Shown here piece by piece: positions 8,271 through 17,267 of a stretch of DNA of 64,000 nt (position 1 is the first letter of the stretch; every line of letters begins with the position of its first letter). Where the stretch lies: NCBI RefSeq assembly GCF_002088945.1, contig NZ_NCSU01000007.1, positions 434,001-498,000 on the forward strand, written 5' to 3'. Under the pieces are notes generated by a model that did no database searches, was not told the DNA's origin, and saw only the letters and a list, made by a program, of their open reading frames with translations. Source of the DNA: Henriciella pelagia. Lineage in GTDB: Bacteria > Pseudomonadota > Alphaproteobacteria > Caulobacterales > Hyphomonadaceae. A program made the translations under genes and the position numbers.

Positions 8271-9623
8271 CTACTCAAAGGCCAGAGATGCTGGCACGTT
8301 ATTGGACGCGTCTTCGAGCTGACGGACGGCCTCGGCGATATCGGCTTTGTCTGGGTCGGCATGACTTTCGAGCACCGCGCGTTCAAGCACAAGAATCTCG
8401 CTCAGGGCCTCGCAGGCGCATGCAAGCTGATCTGAAACCGACACGCCCTGCGTCCAGAAATCCTCGACGCCGTATGATGTCGCCCCGCCCGACAGGAAGG
8501 CTTTGCCGGCAAACCTCATTCTCATGTTCTCGAGTTTGGCAACAGCGAGCTTTGGCCACTGGATGAAACCGAGCGGATTATCATGCGTCGCTGCATCCTG
8601 AGCGACCCCATCCACATCGCCGCTGAGAAAGAATTCAAGCCGTCTGGTCACGTGCCAGGCGATCATCAGGAGCGAACTGGTCATCGCATCCGCCGCAATG
8701 GCAAGGCCAGGCAGGGCGAATGAACCGCTTGGCACGATGGTCGGCTCACCAGCGGCCGTCTCGGTAAGCTGCGGATTTCCGCTCGGAAGCAGCAGGGCAC
8801 GGTCCAACTCCACTGCGAGGTTTGACAGCGCCATCGCCGTCCCATCGATCACCTGGTCGATCGCGCGGACCGATACCGGCGGCTGACGCATGTCGCCAGC
8901 CGCCGGTCTGGCGTTTTCATACACGAAACCAAGCGCTTCACGGCTCAACGACCGTTGTTCGGGCCGCCGCGACCACTCATCCCGTCCGCCTCCAGGCACC
9001 CGCTCCAGAAAGGCCTTCGTGTTCGCGAGGAGCTGCTTCCAGGCCAGGTTGGCCTGCGACATCGCCCAGGCCGTCACCCCGACATGAACGAAGGCGCCAT
9101 TGATCAACGCCATCCCCTCACCCGGCTTCAGCGTATATCCGGGCGACCGGCCAAGAAGCTCCCGCGCCCAGTGCGCGGCGGGAATGACATCACCGGAAGA
9201 GTAGCTCGCATTTCTGGCAATGGCCGGGGCAAACCCCCTGTCAGCCGTTGCCGACAGAATGTGTCCATAGAGGTCTGGCGAGACGAGGCTTGCGCCAGCC
9301 GCAACCGCATAAGCCTTTGCCAGTGTCACACACACGCCGACATCGCCTGAAAACCAGTTATTCACCGGCACACAATGGCTCTCGATCAGCGTGTTCTGAT
9401 ACCGGGCACTATAATCATCGTCCGGTGCCTCGTCGTCGCGATGTCCCGGCAGGGTTGTCAGGCCATAGATGCGCAAGCCGGGTGAGGCCTCGCGCAGACG
9501 CTCGACCTTAGAATAATCCGCAGCGACGCGTGTCTCTGCCGCGTTCAGACCGGCCGGAAGCTCCCGCGCGGCGCAGGCCTGCAGGAAGGTTCTGAGCGTT
9601 TCAGTCTCGCTTGATCGTTGCAT
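8271..9623 (-). CDS. Divergent HAL/PAL-family (MIO enzyme) protein
   Basis: A 450-residue protein recognisable as a distant aromatic amino acid/histidine ammonia-lyase. Landmarks in order: IYGLTT (Tyr53, family YGxxTGFG), NTLIESHC (family LLxSH), NASYSSGDVIPAAHW at 138-152 (family GSxGASGDLAPLAH), GEGMALINGA at 168-177, ELDRALLLPSGNPQL (family NPL), and GVEDFW at 385-390 (family QEDHVSM). The MIO-forming triad is Ser-Ser-Gly (142-144) instead of Ala-Ser-Gly. The family GNFHG segment reads GSFAL, and the protein is about 50 residues short. It may be an ammonia-lyase, an aminomutase or a binding protein that has lost catalysis. Its start lies inside the 3' end of the 9601-10947 gene, with CGGAG upstream. 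Confidence 0.75.
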   Translation of the reverse strand: MQRSSETETLRTFLQACAARELPAGLNAAETRVAADYSKVERLREASPGLRIYGLTTLPGHRDDEAPDDDYSARYQNTLIESHCVPVNNWFSGDVGVCVTLAKAYAVAAGASLVSPDLYGHILSATADRGFAPAIARNASYSSGDVIPAAHWARELLGRSPGYTLKPGEGMALINGAFVHVGVTAWAMSQANLAWKQLLANTKAFLERVPGGGRDEWSRRPEQRSLSREALGFVYENARPAAGDMRQPPVSVRAIDQVIDGTAMALSNLAVELDRALLLPSGNPQLTETAAGEPTIVPSGSFALPGLAIAADAMTSSLLMIAWHVTRRLEFFLSGDVDGVAQDAATHDNPLGFIQWPKLAVAKLENMRMRFAGKAFLSGGATSYGVEDFWTQGVSVSDQLACACEALSEILVLERAVLESHADPDKADIAEAVRQLEDASNNVPASLAFE

Positions 9624-10947
9624 ACAGAGCTCCGGCTAGCACGAGGATAGCCACCACATGCATGGCGATATTGAAATCCATCCACCTAAAAAGATCGTAA
9701 GCGCCAGCGATTTCAAAGTTTCGCGTCTCACCCGCAAAGTCGAACAGGTCCACCACAAGGGACAAGAGCTGCGCTGCGCCGAGCAGGAAGATGACGAATT
9801 GCAGCGTCCTTCTGTCGGACCGCTGGAGCAGGAACGACTTGCGGTCCAGCCTCGACTGCACCAGCTCATCGCGCCTTCTAACAGCATCGATCAGTTGCCG
9901 TGTTCCGAACACCTCATTCAGGCTGTCGAAGAGAACGCGCCGGTTTCCCTGAAAGGATATCTCGGCATTCGACAGCTCATTGCCCGTGAACTCGATGAAG
10001 TTCTCCATCCTGTGATAATTCTTGATGGAGCGCCTCATCTGCTTCATCGAATCCTGCGAGGCAATCTCCCGGTACATCCTGTTCTGATTGGAATTGAGGA
10101 TGTCGAACAGGCAGTAGAAGTATTGCGAGACCGAACACGACCGCAGGAAGTCTTCGAGAAGGCCGGCCTCGCCGACCACGCTCGATCCGACGTGGAGATG
10201 GCAACCGTCCCTGACATTCTTTCCCAGGGTCAGGATGTCGCCCGCCCTCAGCAGCTGCATGACGGCCGGACTGTTCCGCATCTCTTCATCAACGACATAG
10301 ATGCGGTGCGCCCAGAACATGGCGTGGTCCTCCTGGCTCCATCTGGGATAGGGGTGATGGTTGAGATCGGAGAAAATGAGGTAGGCGTTCTGAGGTCTCG
10401 TGAACGGCGCGCCTCCAACCTTTCGGCCCGACAGCGCGCTGAGCGGCTCTGAAAGAATCGTATTGCTGAAGTCCTGAACCGCCGCGTCGGCAAGATCGGA
10501 AAGAAAGCACTCGAACACACTCGGATCCACACCAGACGGGACCCTTGAGAGGTCCAGCGCGCCGGTCAGGCTTGCGACTGCAAGCGTATTGTCGAAGCAC
10601 TCAATGTACCCGCCGAGTTCGAGCGATGCGATAAGCGGGCGCCAAAGCGGGTCATCATGGGCGTCTGCAAAGCGAGTGATCACCTCTCGAAAATACACAT
10701 CCGACAAGTGCACCTTGGCCAGTGGGCGACAGAACCAGGGGATTGAATCATCCGCCAGCGTTCTGAGCCCCCGCTTGGTATCATCCAGCGACGGCTCCAG
10801 CACCTCCACCGACATCACCTCTGCCCGCGCAGCCGCAGAGCTGAATGCCCGCTCCAGCTCCCTGGCCGCCTCCTGCCGGTGCACGCTCAGATGTTCGGAT
10901 TCGGCATTGAGCAAAGTCCTGAACGGAACGGAAAGCCCGAACTTCAT
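9601..10947 (-). CDS. Orphan protein with C-terminal two-helix membrane anchor
   Basis: A 448-residue protein with no recognised domain. About 350 soluble residues lead into a helical, charged stretch (NELSNAEISFQGNRRVLFDS, then VRRRDELVQSRLDRKSFLLQ). Two hydrophobic helices follow, about 380-403 and 420-443, and a short charged tail ends in IKRD. The long helix plus two C-terminal TM helices recall CorA topology, but no GMN motif is visible between them, so CorA is not claimed. His-rich and aromatic patches (LNHHPYPRW, DGCHLHVG) are notable. ATG 10947 has AGGGGGA upstream. The 23-base overlap with the MIO-family gene downstream indicates an operon. Base composition is visibly lower in GC than the neighbours, suggesting transfer. 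Confidence 0.7.
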   Translation of the reverse strand: MKFGLSVPFRTLLNAESEHLSVHRQEAARELERAFSSAAARAEVMSVEVLEPSLDDTKRGLRTLADDSIPWFCRPLAKVHLSDVYFREVITRFADAHDDPLWRPLIASLELGGYIECFDNTLAVASLTGALDLSRVPSGVDPSVFECFLSDLADAAVQDFSNTILSEPLSALSGRKVGGAPFTRPQNAYLIFSDLNHHPYPRWSQEDHAMFWAHRIYVVDEEMRNSPAVMQLLRAGDILTLGKNVRDGCHLHVGSSVVGEAGLLEDFLRSCSVSQYFYCLFDILNSNQNRMYREIASQDSMKQMRRSIKNYHRMENFIEFTGNELSNAEISFQGNRRVLFDSLNEVFGTRQLIDAVRRRDELVQSRLDRKSFLLQRSDRRTLQFVIFLLGAAQLLSLVVDLFDFAGETRNFEIAGAYDLFRWMDFNIAMHVVAILVLAGALYATIKRD

Positions 10948-11048
10948 ACACAGTCCCCCTTATTCGACCCTGAGAGGTGTACGGAACGAAGACGTCCTGA
11001 TCCAGACCTGCCGGCCAATTGCCTTGTGCCCGAACGCGATCGGACCTC

Positions 11049-12185
11049 TCAAACGCCCGTTACCCGGATCAGCTCGGCAAAGGCCAGCACGACATGATAC
11101 CCGGTCGAAGCCGGCATGACCTCCGTCGCGACCTGGCCGTCGGCATCGAACCGGTCAATCCAGCCGCCTTCCGGCGTCAGGTATTCATCCATCAGGATGT
11201 CGAAACTGCGCACGGCCTCAGCATCGCACGGGGTCTCGGTGCCAAGCTCCAGCATGGCAAGATGCGCCTTCAGCGCTTCGGTCTGCATCCATGTGCGGCG
11301 GGAGGCATCAACAATCGTGCCATCCCGCAGCGATGTCGTCAGCGCCCGGCCCTCCTCATCCAGCGTGCCGAGTGCAAATGTATAGAGCTTCAGGATGTCC
11401 GGGTGCAGCTCCTCGCCGGTCAGCGCCGCGTGACGTTGCAACAGCCACACCCATTCAAACTGGTGGCCGGGCTCGATTTCATCATGATGCTCACCGCTTG
11501 CCGGCGACCAGTCCGGCGCGAAATACTCGCCAAGCGTCACGCTCTCCTTGTCCAGCATGCGTGTCGTGAACAGCTGGATGATGCCATTCGCGCGCGCCAG
11601 GTGGCCGCCATGCGGGTCGGCCCGGTGCAGGGCGTGGCAAGCCTCCAGCAGGTGCATGTGCGGGTTCTGCAGCCGGTGGGCGCCCTTCGGCAGGCTCTCG
11701 GCATAACCGCCATAATCGGGATCCGCGAGCCCCCTGTCGACAGCCGCCAGGACCTCCTTTGCAATGCCCAGCGCATGGTCTTCGCCGGCCTCGGCCGCAT
11801 TCGCCAGCGCGTAGAGCGCAAACGCAGTGTCATAGAGATCAGCCGCCGCATCCACCATGCCGGACCCGTCGCTCGCCAGCACCTTGCCAATCAGGCCATC
11901 GGCCCGACGCGACGGCCCCTTCAGCGCATTGACGCCAAGCTTGATCAGCCGCTCGGCGCGCTCCCGCTCCCAGCCAAGACGCAGCGCTTCGCAGAACACA
12001 TAGGTCTGGCGCGCCTGCACCCTTACCCGCATCCTGTCGGCCTCGACTGGCCTGTGCGACAGGTCGAGCGCCTCGTGATAGAGGCCGTGCCCTGCCAGGC
12101 CATGTTCGGCCCAGAGCGGGAAACACGCATCCAGCATCCAGCTCCGCGCTTCACGCGCTCGCCGTTTCAGGGCAGATGAAATCAT
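11049..12185 (-). CDS. AGE family sugar epimerase/isomerase
   Basis: A 378-residue (alpha/alpha)6-barrel protein of the N-acylglucosamine 2-epimerase / mannose isomerase family. Motifs are RVRVQARQTYVFCEA, GYAESLPKGAHRLQNPHMHLLEA, EPGHQFEWVWLL (catalytic His region) and PASTGYHVVLAFAEL. The most likely substrates are mannose/fructose or their phosphates; the sequence does not separate these from cellobiose epimerases. The start is placed at ATG 12185 (MISSALKRR), because the longer frame begins with TTG. It is the only gene on its strand here and is not coupled to the neighbours. Confidence 0.85.
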   Translation of the reverse strand: MISSALKRRAREARSWMLDACFPLWAEHGLAGHGLYHEALDLSHRPVEADRMRVRVQARQTYVFCEALRLGWERERAERLIKLGVNALKGPSRRADGLIGKVLASDGSGMVDAAADLYDTAFALYALANAAEAGEDHALGIAKEVLAAVDRGLADPDYGGYAESLPKGAHRLQNPHMHLLEACHALHRADPHGGHLARANGIIQLFTTRMLDKESVTLGEYFAPDWSPASGEHHDEIEPGHQFEWVWLLQRHAALTGEELHPDILKLYTFALGTLDEEGRALTTSLRDGTIVDASRRTWMQTEALKAHLAMLELGTETPCDAEAVRSFDILMDEYLTPEGGWIDRFDADGQVATEVMPASTGYHVVLAFAELIRVTGV

Positions 12186-12315
12186 ACCGGGCTGACTCTC
12201 CAACAGGTTTCAGGCCAATGGGTTTGAGGGCTCGCCTCTTCCTGCGGGCATTGCTATCAAGCCGCCAACATGATTTCCACTGCCACGACCGGGCATATTT
12301 GCATCAAGGGCGACC

Positions 12316-12918
12316 ATGTCTGACAGGATCTTCTTCACCGTCGCCATTCTGGTCGCTGCCCTGATGGTCGGCATTGCCCTCTTTCCGGGGCTGAACCAGC
12401 TGCCCTCCGGCCCGGTCAGCGGGGGCAATACGGACTATAAGCGCATCGAGATCAGCGGCACCCAGCTCAATCGCATGGTGGCCGGGTCCCAGGCCCTCAT
12501 CGAGCTACAGCAACTCGATGGCCAGACCGTTCTCTATGTCGAAGCCGATATCGAAGAACTGAATGGCGACCCGCTGCGCAGCCCGCATTTCGTCCTCGCC
12601 ACCGATCTTGAAACGGTTTTTGCCGGCCGCAAGGTGCGCATCACTGTTTCTGCCCGTGCCGCAGACCGCTATGGCGCCGAAGCGCTGCAGATGAACTACG
12701 CCCTCGGCAATTCCCAGGCATCCGGCTGGAAGGAATTCGTCATGACCAAGGACTTCCAGGAGGTCAGCTTTGAATATGACGTGCCCCCACGCAACAAGGG
12801 CAGCGAGCCGGGCTATGACTATCTCGCCATCGTCCCTGTTGTGCCGGAACGGCAGCGGGCCATTCTCATCCGCTGGGTAACACTGGAGCCGCTCACCCCT
12901 CCGCGGCCCGTAGAGTAA
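12316..12918 (+). CDS. Membrane-anchored periplasmic protein of unknown function
   Basis: A 200-residue protein with one N-terminal hydrophobic helix (RIFFTVAILVAALMVGIALF) and a beta-rich remainder containing RKVRITVSARAADRYGAEALQMNYALG and a GYDYLAIVPV segment near the end. It resembles a jelly-roll or carbohydrate-binding-like periplasmic domain, but no family is recognised. It lies 18 bases before kpsF on the same strand and probably shares its transcript, hinting at envelope polysaccharide metabolism (inference). Confidence 0.65.
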   Translation: MSDRIFFTVAILVAALMVGIALFPGLNQLPSGPVSGGNTDYKRIEISGTQLNRMVAGSQALIELQQLDGQTVLYVEADIEELNGDPLRSPHFVLATDLETVFAGRKVRITVSARAADRYGAEALQMNYALGNSQASGWKEFVMTKDFQEVSFEYDVPPRNKGSEPGYDYLAIVPVVPERQRAILIRWVTLEPLTPPRPVE

Positions 12919-12936
12919 CAAAGAGCAAGCAGACAC

Positions 12937-13896
12937 ATGAGCCACGATACCATCCTTGCCTCCGGCCAGCGCGTCATCCAGACCGAGATTGACGCCCTCC
13001 AACAACTGTCGGAGACGCTCGGCGAGTCCTTTTTGAAATCCGTCGAGGCGACCGTGGCCTGCCAGGGCCGCATCATCCTCGCAGGGGTCGGCAAGTCCGG
13101 CCATGTGGCGCGCAAGATTGCCGCCACTCTTGCATCTACGGGCACGCCGTCCCTCTATGTCCACCCGACCGAAGCCAGCCATGGCGATCTTGGCATGATC
13201 ACCAGGGGCGACGTCGTCATCGCCCTGTCGCGCTCGGGCGAGACCAGGGAACTCGACGACCTGCTGACCTATACCCGCCGCTTCACCATTCCCCTGATCG
13301 GGATGACCGCCGTGCCGGACAGCGCGCTCGGCCGGGCCTCGGATATCTGCCTCACCGTGCCCAACGCCCCCGAAGCCTGCGACGAGACCCGCGCGCCGAC
13401 CACATCGACCACGCTGATGATGGCGCTCGGCGATGCGCTCGCCGTGGCGGTGCTCGAACAACGCGGCTTCACCGGCAATGACTTCAAGCTCTACCATCCC
13501 GGCGGCAAGCTGGGGGCCATGCTGCGGACCGCTGGCGACCTCATGCATTCGGGCGACGAACTCCCCGTCGTGGCAACAGGCACGATGATGTCGGAAGCGC
13601 TCGAAATCATGGCCGCCAAAGGCCTTGGCTGCCTCGCCGTCATTGAACCGGGCGGCGACCTTATCGGCATGGTCACTGATGGCGACATCCGCCGTCTTGT
13701 TGCCAAGGGCCGGATGGCCATGGTCATCGATGAGGGCATGACCCGCGACCCGATCACCATCGAAGCCTCAATGCTGGCTTCGTCGGCGCTCGCCCTGATG
13801 AATGACAGGCGCATTACCCAGCTGATCATTACTGATGGCAGCACACCTGTCGGCGTGGTGCACATGCATGACTTCCTGAAAGCGGGGGTCGCATGA
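12937..13896 (+). CDS. kdsD: KpsF/GutQ family D-arabinose-5-phosphate isomerase
   Basis: A 319-residue isomerase converting ribulose 5-phosphate to arabinose 5-phosphate, the first step to Kdo of lipopolysaccharide. The SIS domain (GRIILAGVGKSGHVARKIAATLASTGTPSLYVHPTEASHGDLGMI and ALSRSGETREL) covers about residues 25-175. Two CBS domains follow (TMMSEALEIMAAKGLGCLAVIE and DGDIRRL; MTRDPITIEASMLASSALALM). Length matches E. coli KdsD (328). It overlaps the lipoprotein gene downstream by ATGA (13893-13896). Confidence 0.93.
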   Translation: MSHDTILASGQRVIQTEIDALQQLSETLGESFLKSVEATVACQGRIILAGVGKSGHVARKIAATLASTGTPSLYVHPTEASHGDLGMITRGDVVIALSRSGETRELDDLLTYTRRFTIPLIGMTAVPDSALGRASDICLTVPNAPEACDETRAPTTSTTLMMALGDALAVAVLEQRGFTGNDFKLYHPGGKLGAMLRTAGDLMHSGDELPVVATGTMMSEALEIMAAKGLGCLAVIEPGGDLIGMVTDGDIRRLVAKGRMAMVIDEGMTRDPITIEASMLASSALALMNDRRITQLIITDGSTPVGVVHMHDFLKAGVA

Positions 13897-14531
13897 TCCG
13901 CTTCCTGGCCGCCGCCCTCATTGGCGCCTGCCTGCTGCTGCCCGCTGCCTGCCAGAGCCGTGACAAGACATATTTCCCCGCTGTCGAGGGCACGGCCATC
14001 GATGTCTCGACCGGTTCGCCGGTGGAAGGCGCGACGATCAGCGCAGAGCGTACCGATGAAACCGCGATCACCGGTGCCGAGGGCAGGTTTTCCCTGTCCG
14101 CCGTTATCGCCGTCGACAAATCGATCCCGCTGCCCGTCTCTGGTGTCTACCGCGACAGCGCAACGCTCGAGGCGCAGGCCGATGGGGCCCGTGCCTATAG
14201 TCCGGCCGATTTTATCTCGGTCGGCGCGGGCGCGCTCTCGCCCGTCACTTTCTTCATGATGGGCTGGGACGCGCCTTATACGCGCGGCGATGTTCCCGAA
14301 GCCTGCGAGCTCTCGGACCAGGACGTTTACGCCCTGCAGGTGCTTGGCCTTGAAGACCGCGGTGTCATGCGCGGTGTGTTCGCCCGCGAGCTGGAATTTG
14401 CCTTCGCCTTCCAGAACTGGCTTGACCAGAGGCTGGTGCGGAAACTTCCGAAAAGCTGTGACGTCGCCCTGCCGCAGCTCATGACCTGGCTCGAAGAGAT
14501 CGACACTCTGTTCGACGGGCTCGGAAATTGA
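13893..14531 (+). CDS. Lipoprotein with carboxypeptidase-regulatory-like fold
   Basis: A 212-residue protein with a lipoprotein signal (FLAAALIGACLLLPAAC, lipobox LPAAC with Cys at 20). The segment VEGTAIDVSTGSPVEGATISAERTDETAITGAEGRFSL is typical of a carboxypeptidase-regulatory/CNA-B-like beta domain. The C-terminal half (residues about 120-212) is helical and unrecognised. Translational coupling to kpsF (ATGA overlap) suggests an envelope function. The partner is unknown. Confidence 0.7.
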   Translation: MIRFLAAALIGACLLLPAACQSRDKTYFPAVEGTAIDVSTGSPVEGATISAERTDETAITGAEGRFSLSAVIAVDKSIPLPVSGVYRDSATLEAQADGARAYSPADFISVGAGALSPVTFFMMGWDAPYTRGDVPEACELSDQDVYALQVLGLEDRGVMRGVFARELEFAFAFQNWLDQRLVRKLPKSCDVALPQLMTWLEEIDTLFDGLGN

Positions 14532-14605
14532 TTCTGCGCCCAAATCGCTCAATCCTGCATTCCAGTTAATCCTGTAGTCATCACCCGTGTGGCAGGGATG
14601 GGGGC

Positions 14606-15835
14606 ATGTCATTCAAGCTGCGCCTCGCTCTCATTGCGCTTGCCGGATTGCTCATCGCAGCAACGCCGAGTGAGTTCACGCGAGAGGAATTGAGAGCGCT
14701 TGAGGCCGAACGCGACGCAGCGCTGCGCCAGCTCGAAGCACTGGAGAAGGCTGAGACCTCCGCCGTCCGGGACGTTACCAATCTCGAAGCCAACCTCATC
14801 GCTGCGGCCATGGAAAGCCGGCGGCGCGAGGAACAGGCCGCCGCCTCCGAACTGAAGCTGATCGATCTGTCGACCCGCCTCACCTCGGCCCGCGCCGAAC
14901 TGGTCGAAAGCTATGAGAATCTTGAAGACGTGATGGCCAGCCTTGCCATTTCCGGTCGCAACCGGCCCCCTGCCCTGGTCGCCGCGCCGCATGAAGCCAA
15001 TCAGGCGATCCGCGCCGCCATCCTGATGAGCGCAGCCGCCCCGGCGCTCAACGCCCGCACCGACCAGCTTGCCAACGAGATCACGGAGCTGAAGTCCCTC
15101 GAAGCCCAGATCCGGCGCGAGAATGCCCGGCTCGAGACGACCGAAGCGCGACTTGCCGTCAAGAAGATGGAGATCGAGCAGCTCGTCGCCACCAAGCGCG
15201 CCCAGTTCGAGAGTGTCAGCACCGAGGCGGCAGCGCTCCGCCGACGCGTCGAGAAGATCGGCTCCGAAGCACGCACGCTGCAGCAGCTTCTTGCCGCCCT
15301 CGAATCCACGGCGCCCCACGCCCCCGGCATCAAGCCCGGCGCCCGCATACAGCTTGCCGCCAACACGTCCGGCGGCATTCGTACCGATGCGCCGGTAACA
15401 GCCCCGCGCCCGGCGGCCGTCGCGAACGCCAATCTGAAGCCCCTCGGCGCAGAAGCGCTTGGTGGGCTCCTCAGGCCGACAAATGGCCTTGTATCGCGCA
15501 GCTGGGGAGACAAGCTGCCGGGAGGAGAATCTTCCAAGGGCATCTACATACAGCCGCGCCGCAATTCTGACGTGGTTGCCCCTGTAGATGGTACAATTGA
15601 ATATGCCGGGATGTTCCGCAGCTATGGTCAGCTCTTGATCATTTCGACAAGTGATGGCTACCATATTCTCTTGAGCGGAATGGGCCGCATTTACGCGTCC
15701 CCCGGCCAGACGGTAAAGACAGGCGAACCGGTGGGTCGCATGCCAGACCGTGAAATTCCGGCTCCGGAACTCTATCTTGAGGTACGGCAGGCGGGCACAC
15801 CAATGAATCCAGCGCGCTGGATGAAGAGCGGGTAA
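14606..15835 (+). CDS. EnvC-like murein hydrolase activator with degenerate LytM domain
   Basis: A 409-residue secreted protein: signal-like N-terminus (LRLALIALAGLLIAATP), then coiled coil (about 25-235) and a C-terminal M23/LytM domain (about 290-405; LVSRSWGDKLPGGESSKGIYIQ, VVAPVDGTIEYAGMFRSYGQLLII). The zinc ligands of active M23 peptidases are missing: no HxxxD precedes the PVDG segment, and the HxH motif reads LYLEV. As in EnvC this implies activation of amidases at the septum rather than hydrolysis. It starts the envC-ctpA-deacetylase-rppH run. Confidence 0.88.
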   Translation: MSFKLRLALIALAGLLIAATPSEFTREELRALEAERDAALRQLEALEKAETSAVRDVTNLEANLIAAAMESRRREEQAAASELKLIDLSTRLTSARAELVESYENLEDVMASLAISGRNRPPALVAAPHEANQAIRAAILMSAAAPALNARTDQLANEITELKSLEAQIRRENARLETTEARLAVKKMEIEQLVATKRAQFESVSTEAAALRRRVEKIGSEARTLQQLLAALESTAPHAPGIKPGARIQLAANTSGGIRTDAPVTAPRPAAVANANLKPLGAEALGGLLRPTNGLVSRSWGDKLPGGESSKGIYIQPRRNSDVVAPVDGTIEYAGMFRSYGQLLIISTSDGYHILLSGMGRIYASPGQTVKTGEPVGRMPDREIPAPELYLEVRQAGTPMNPARWMKSG

Positions 15836-15860
15836 AAGCCGCGACAGGGAGAAGACGAAT

Positions 15861-17183
15861 ATGCGTGCAATGCTCACAGGTGCAGCCATCGGAGTGGTTC
15901 TTGGGGGTCTTGCAGTAGGTGTTTCGTCTTTCGCCTGGCCTGAGACGAAGCCCCTGGACAGCCGCGCGGAGACCTATCGCCAGCTTGATCTTTTTGCCGA
16001 AATCCTGGCCCGCGCCCGCGCCGACTATGTGACTGAGATCGACGAAACTGAAGCCATGAAAGCGGCCATTAATGGCATGCTCGGCTCACTCGATCCGCAT
16101 TCATCCTATCTGGCACCGGACGATTTCGAAGCCATGCAGGTACAGACCTCCGGTGAATATGGCGGCCTCGGCATCGAGGTCACAATGGAAGACGGCTTTG
16201 TAAAGGTCGTCACGCCGATGGACGATACCCCTGCCAGCCGGGCTGGCCTTGAAAGCGGGGACCTGCTTACCGCCATCAACGGACAACCGATTGTCGGCCT
16301 AAACATTGACGACGCTGTGCGCGACATGCGCGGCGCCCCCGGCACGGAAATCATCGTCACCGTGCTGCGCGAAGGTGAAGACGCCTTCGACGTCACGCTG
16401 GAGCGCGAAGTCATCCGCCCGAAATCGGTGACCTGGAAAGTCCTTGAGGACGACATCGCCTATTTCCGCATCTCGACCTTCAATGAGCGCACAACCGAGC
16501 TGCTCGAAGATGCGATTTCCGGTGTCTCGCGCGAAATTGGCGGGCGGCCAGCCGGCCTCGTCCTTGACCTTCGCAACAATGGCGGCGGCCTGCTTGACCA
16601 GGCAATTTCTGTCAGTGACAAATTCCTCTCAGGCGGTGAAGTCGTTTCCACCATTGGCCGGCGACCGGGTGATATCGCCCGCTATAATGCCCGCAATGGC
16701 GAGGTTTTCCGCAATGTGCCAATCGTCGTCCTGATCAATAATGGTTCGGCCTCTGCCTCTGAAATCGTCGCCGGTGCCCTGCAGGACCGTGGTCGCGCCA
16801 CAGTTCTCGGCACGACCAGCTTCGGCAAGGGCTCCGTCCAGACCGTGATCCCGCTCGGCGCGGACCGCGGCGCGATCCGTCTCACCACGTCGCGCTATTA
16901 CACGCCATCGGGCCGCTCCATCCAGGCCACCGGCATCGAGCCGGACCTTGAAGTCGCGCAGGCCCGCGTCACTGAGGAAGAACTCGCCCGGATCCGCCGC
17001 TATTCTGAAGCGGACCTGCCAAACGCCCTCACCAATGAGGACGGGGCCGAGCGCCGCATCCCGCACCTGCCGGATGACCAGCCGCCTGAGGATTATGATG
17101 GCGAGGATTATCAGCTCGACCGCGCCATCGAAACGCTTCGCGGCGGCCAGATGACCAGCACGCAAAAGTCTAACGCCGGTTAA
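15861..17183 (+). CDS. ctpA: C-terminal processing peptidase (S41 family)
   Basis: A 440-residue periplasmic serine protease. A signal-type N-terminus (MLTGAAIGVVLGGLAVGVSSF) is followed by a PDZ domain (about 95-180, GLGIEVTMEDGFVKVVTPMDDTPASRAGLESGDLL). The S41 catalytic region has NNGSASASEIVAGAL (nucleophile Ser) and TTSFGKGSVQT (general-base Lys). The acidic C-terminal tail (DDQPPEDYDGEDYQL) is variable in the family. It probably degrades periplasmic or cell-wall substrates and is often partnered with LytM proteins such as the gene upstream, 25 bases away. Confidence 0.94.
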   Translation: MRAMLTGAAIGVVLGGLAVGVSSFAWPETKPLDSRAETYRQLDLFAEILARARADYVTEIDETEAMKAAINGMLGSLDPHSSYLAPDDFEAMQVQTSGEYGGLGIEVTMEDGFVKVVTPMDDTPASRAGLESGDLLTAINGQPIVGLNIDDAVRDMRGAPGTEIIVTVLREGEDAFDVTLEREVIRPKSVTWKVLEDDIAYFRISTFNERTTELLEDAISGVSREIGGRPAGLVLDLRNNGGGLLDQAISVSDKFLSGGEVVSTIGRRPGDIARYNARNGEVFRNVPIVVLINNGSASASEIVAGALQDRGRATVLGTTSFGKGSVQTVIPLGADRGAIRLTTSRYYTPSGRSIQATGIEPDLEVAQARVTEEELARIRRYSEADLPNALTNEDGAERRIPHLPDDQPPEDYDGEDYQLDRAIETLRGGQMTSTQKSNAG

Positions 17184-17267
17184 CAAGTATTTGCGACTTC
17201 TTAACCAATCACCTGCAATCTGTCTGTTCGGGATCAGATTTCGTTGATTGAGGAAGAGGCATTTTTC

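Noticed and set aside
9601-10947. Calling the two-TM protein CorA
   Set aside because: No GMN motif, longer inter-helix loop and no recognisable CorA cytoplasmic sequence; only topology is similar.
14606-15835. Active M23 peptidase
   Set aside because: The zinc-ligand motifs HxxxD and HxH are absent, so an EnvC-like activator is the better call.
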